From Micavibrio sp. TMED2 (lineage in GTDB: Bacteria > Pseudomonadota > Alphaproteobacteria > TMED2), in assembly GCA_002168225.1 (NCBI GenBank), contig NHBH01000004.1, positions 16,789 through 59,349 of the forward strand: DNA of 42,561 bases, read 5' to 3'. Shown piece after piece: positions 42,288 to 42,561 of the stretch. Every line of letters starts with the position of its first letter. The stretch's first letter is position 1. The notes under the pieces are model-generated. The model worked only from the letters and a program-made list of their open reading frames with translations. It had not been told where the DNA came from and made no database searches. Both the position numbers and the translations under genes were made by a program.

Positions 42288-42462
42288 TTAATTGAAGTTC
42301 AGCAACAGACTGTTTCCGGGCCTCCATGGAAATTGGCTCGAATGGTTGCTGTGGGCCGGAACTGACGGCCGCTGCCGCCCGCCAGGGGGGCGACCCGCTG
42401 GGACGCCGCACGTCCGCTTCGAGCTGCATTCTACGTAATGCCGCGGAGTGTGCGAATTGCGG

Positions 42463-42470
42463 CTTTAGCA
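42463..42470. repeat. Target site duplication CTTTAGCA, right copy
   Basis: CTTTAGCA directly precedes the second IS66 copy and is identical, in the same orientation, to 4229-4236. Joining the two copies rebuilds a single insertion site between the 3' ends of the first DUF3800 gene and herA. Confidence 0.85.
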
Positions 42471-42561
42471 GTAAGCGCCTCGGCGATCCCCTCCTGCCGC
42501 TCTGAGGCTATCCGTGCGAGTCCTGTTGTCGAGATGAGGCATCGGACTGGACGGCAAAATG
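42471..42561 (+). mobile_element. IS66-family element, second copy, only the tnpA-side end in window
   Basis: These 91 bases are the reverse complement of the tnpA-side end of the left copy, starting with the 22-bp inverted repeat. The last three bases are the tnpA start codon, so the transposase genes run rightward out of the window. The two IS copies are inverted relative to each other with the same end facing inward. Confidence 0.88.

Noticed and set aside
4229..42470. The 38 kb as the interior of an ordinary composite transposon
   Set aside because: An ordinary composite transposon has its target duplications outside the two IS copies; here the matching 8 bp are inside, which makes the 38 kb the target instead.
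1..42561. CRISPR array
   Set aside because: The only regular short repeats are the 11-bp GATATC arrays and the 22-bp-spaced iterons; neither has CRISPR-sized repeats and unique spacers, and there are no cas genes.

Overview
The window reads as part of an alphaproteobacterial (probably sphingomonad-like) genome. The grounds are high G+C, an RPA-type RepA, a DUF736 protein, RHH_4-type small regulators, a MobA/MobL relaxase with an RSF1010-like nick region, and an ArdC antirestriction protein. The taxon is an inference from gene content.

Two kinds of DNA are present. Positions 1-4228 and 42471-42561 belong to DNA bounded by two copies of the same IS66-family element in inverted orientation. The left part carries the end of a CDF metal transporter, a small isoprenylcysteine-methyltransferase-like membrane protein and a fragment of a prephenate dehydrogenase cut by the IS. 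Between the IS copies lies about 38.2 kb that looks like one complete circular plasmid opened at a single point. The 8-bp sequence CTTTAGCA sits directly inside both IS copies in the same orientation, as expected if an IS66-bounded segment transposed into a circular plasmid or, equivalently, the plasmid was captured between them.

Plasmid layout. 4.2-8.1 kb: a DUF3800 protein, an unknown acidic protein, an AbiE-type module with an intact antitoxin but a toxin cut to a stub, and two tandem ribbon-helix-helix (RHH) genes. 8.3-18.6 kb is the maintenance core: a LuxR-type regulator, a large ParB-like protein, a RES/Xre NAD+-consuming toxin-antitoxin pair, a DUF736 protein, a second DUF3800 protein, ParA, a small RHH partner, RepA, and an iteron origin with a perfect DnaA box. 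Nine intergenic arrays of a GATATC-like hexamer repeated every 11 bp run through this core (7613-18118), including at convergent gene ends. They are the most unusual structure in the window and look like a distributed centromere or global operator. 18.6-25.4 kb is the mobilisation region: a VirD4/TraG coupling protein, a CbbX-like AAA+ ATPase, an HD-domain protein, an oriT-like hairpin/nick sequence and a MobQ relaxase. No mating-pair-formation genes are present, so the plasmid looks mobilisable rather than self-transmissible.

25.4-42.3 kb is accessory cargo. It holds a duplicated FitA antitoxin with one FitB/VapC toxin, joined without a gap to a three-gene SNF2 helicase / adenine methyltransferase / type III-like helicase-nuclease operon. 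These are followed by a serine recombinase with a res-like site, a WGR-domain protein, ArdC and a SIR2-HerA anti-phage pair. The cargo is mainly defence and addiction genes.
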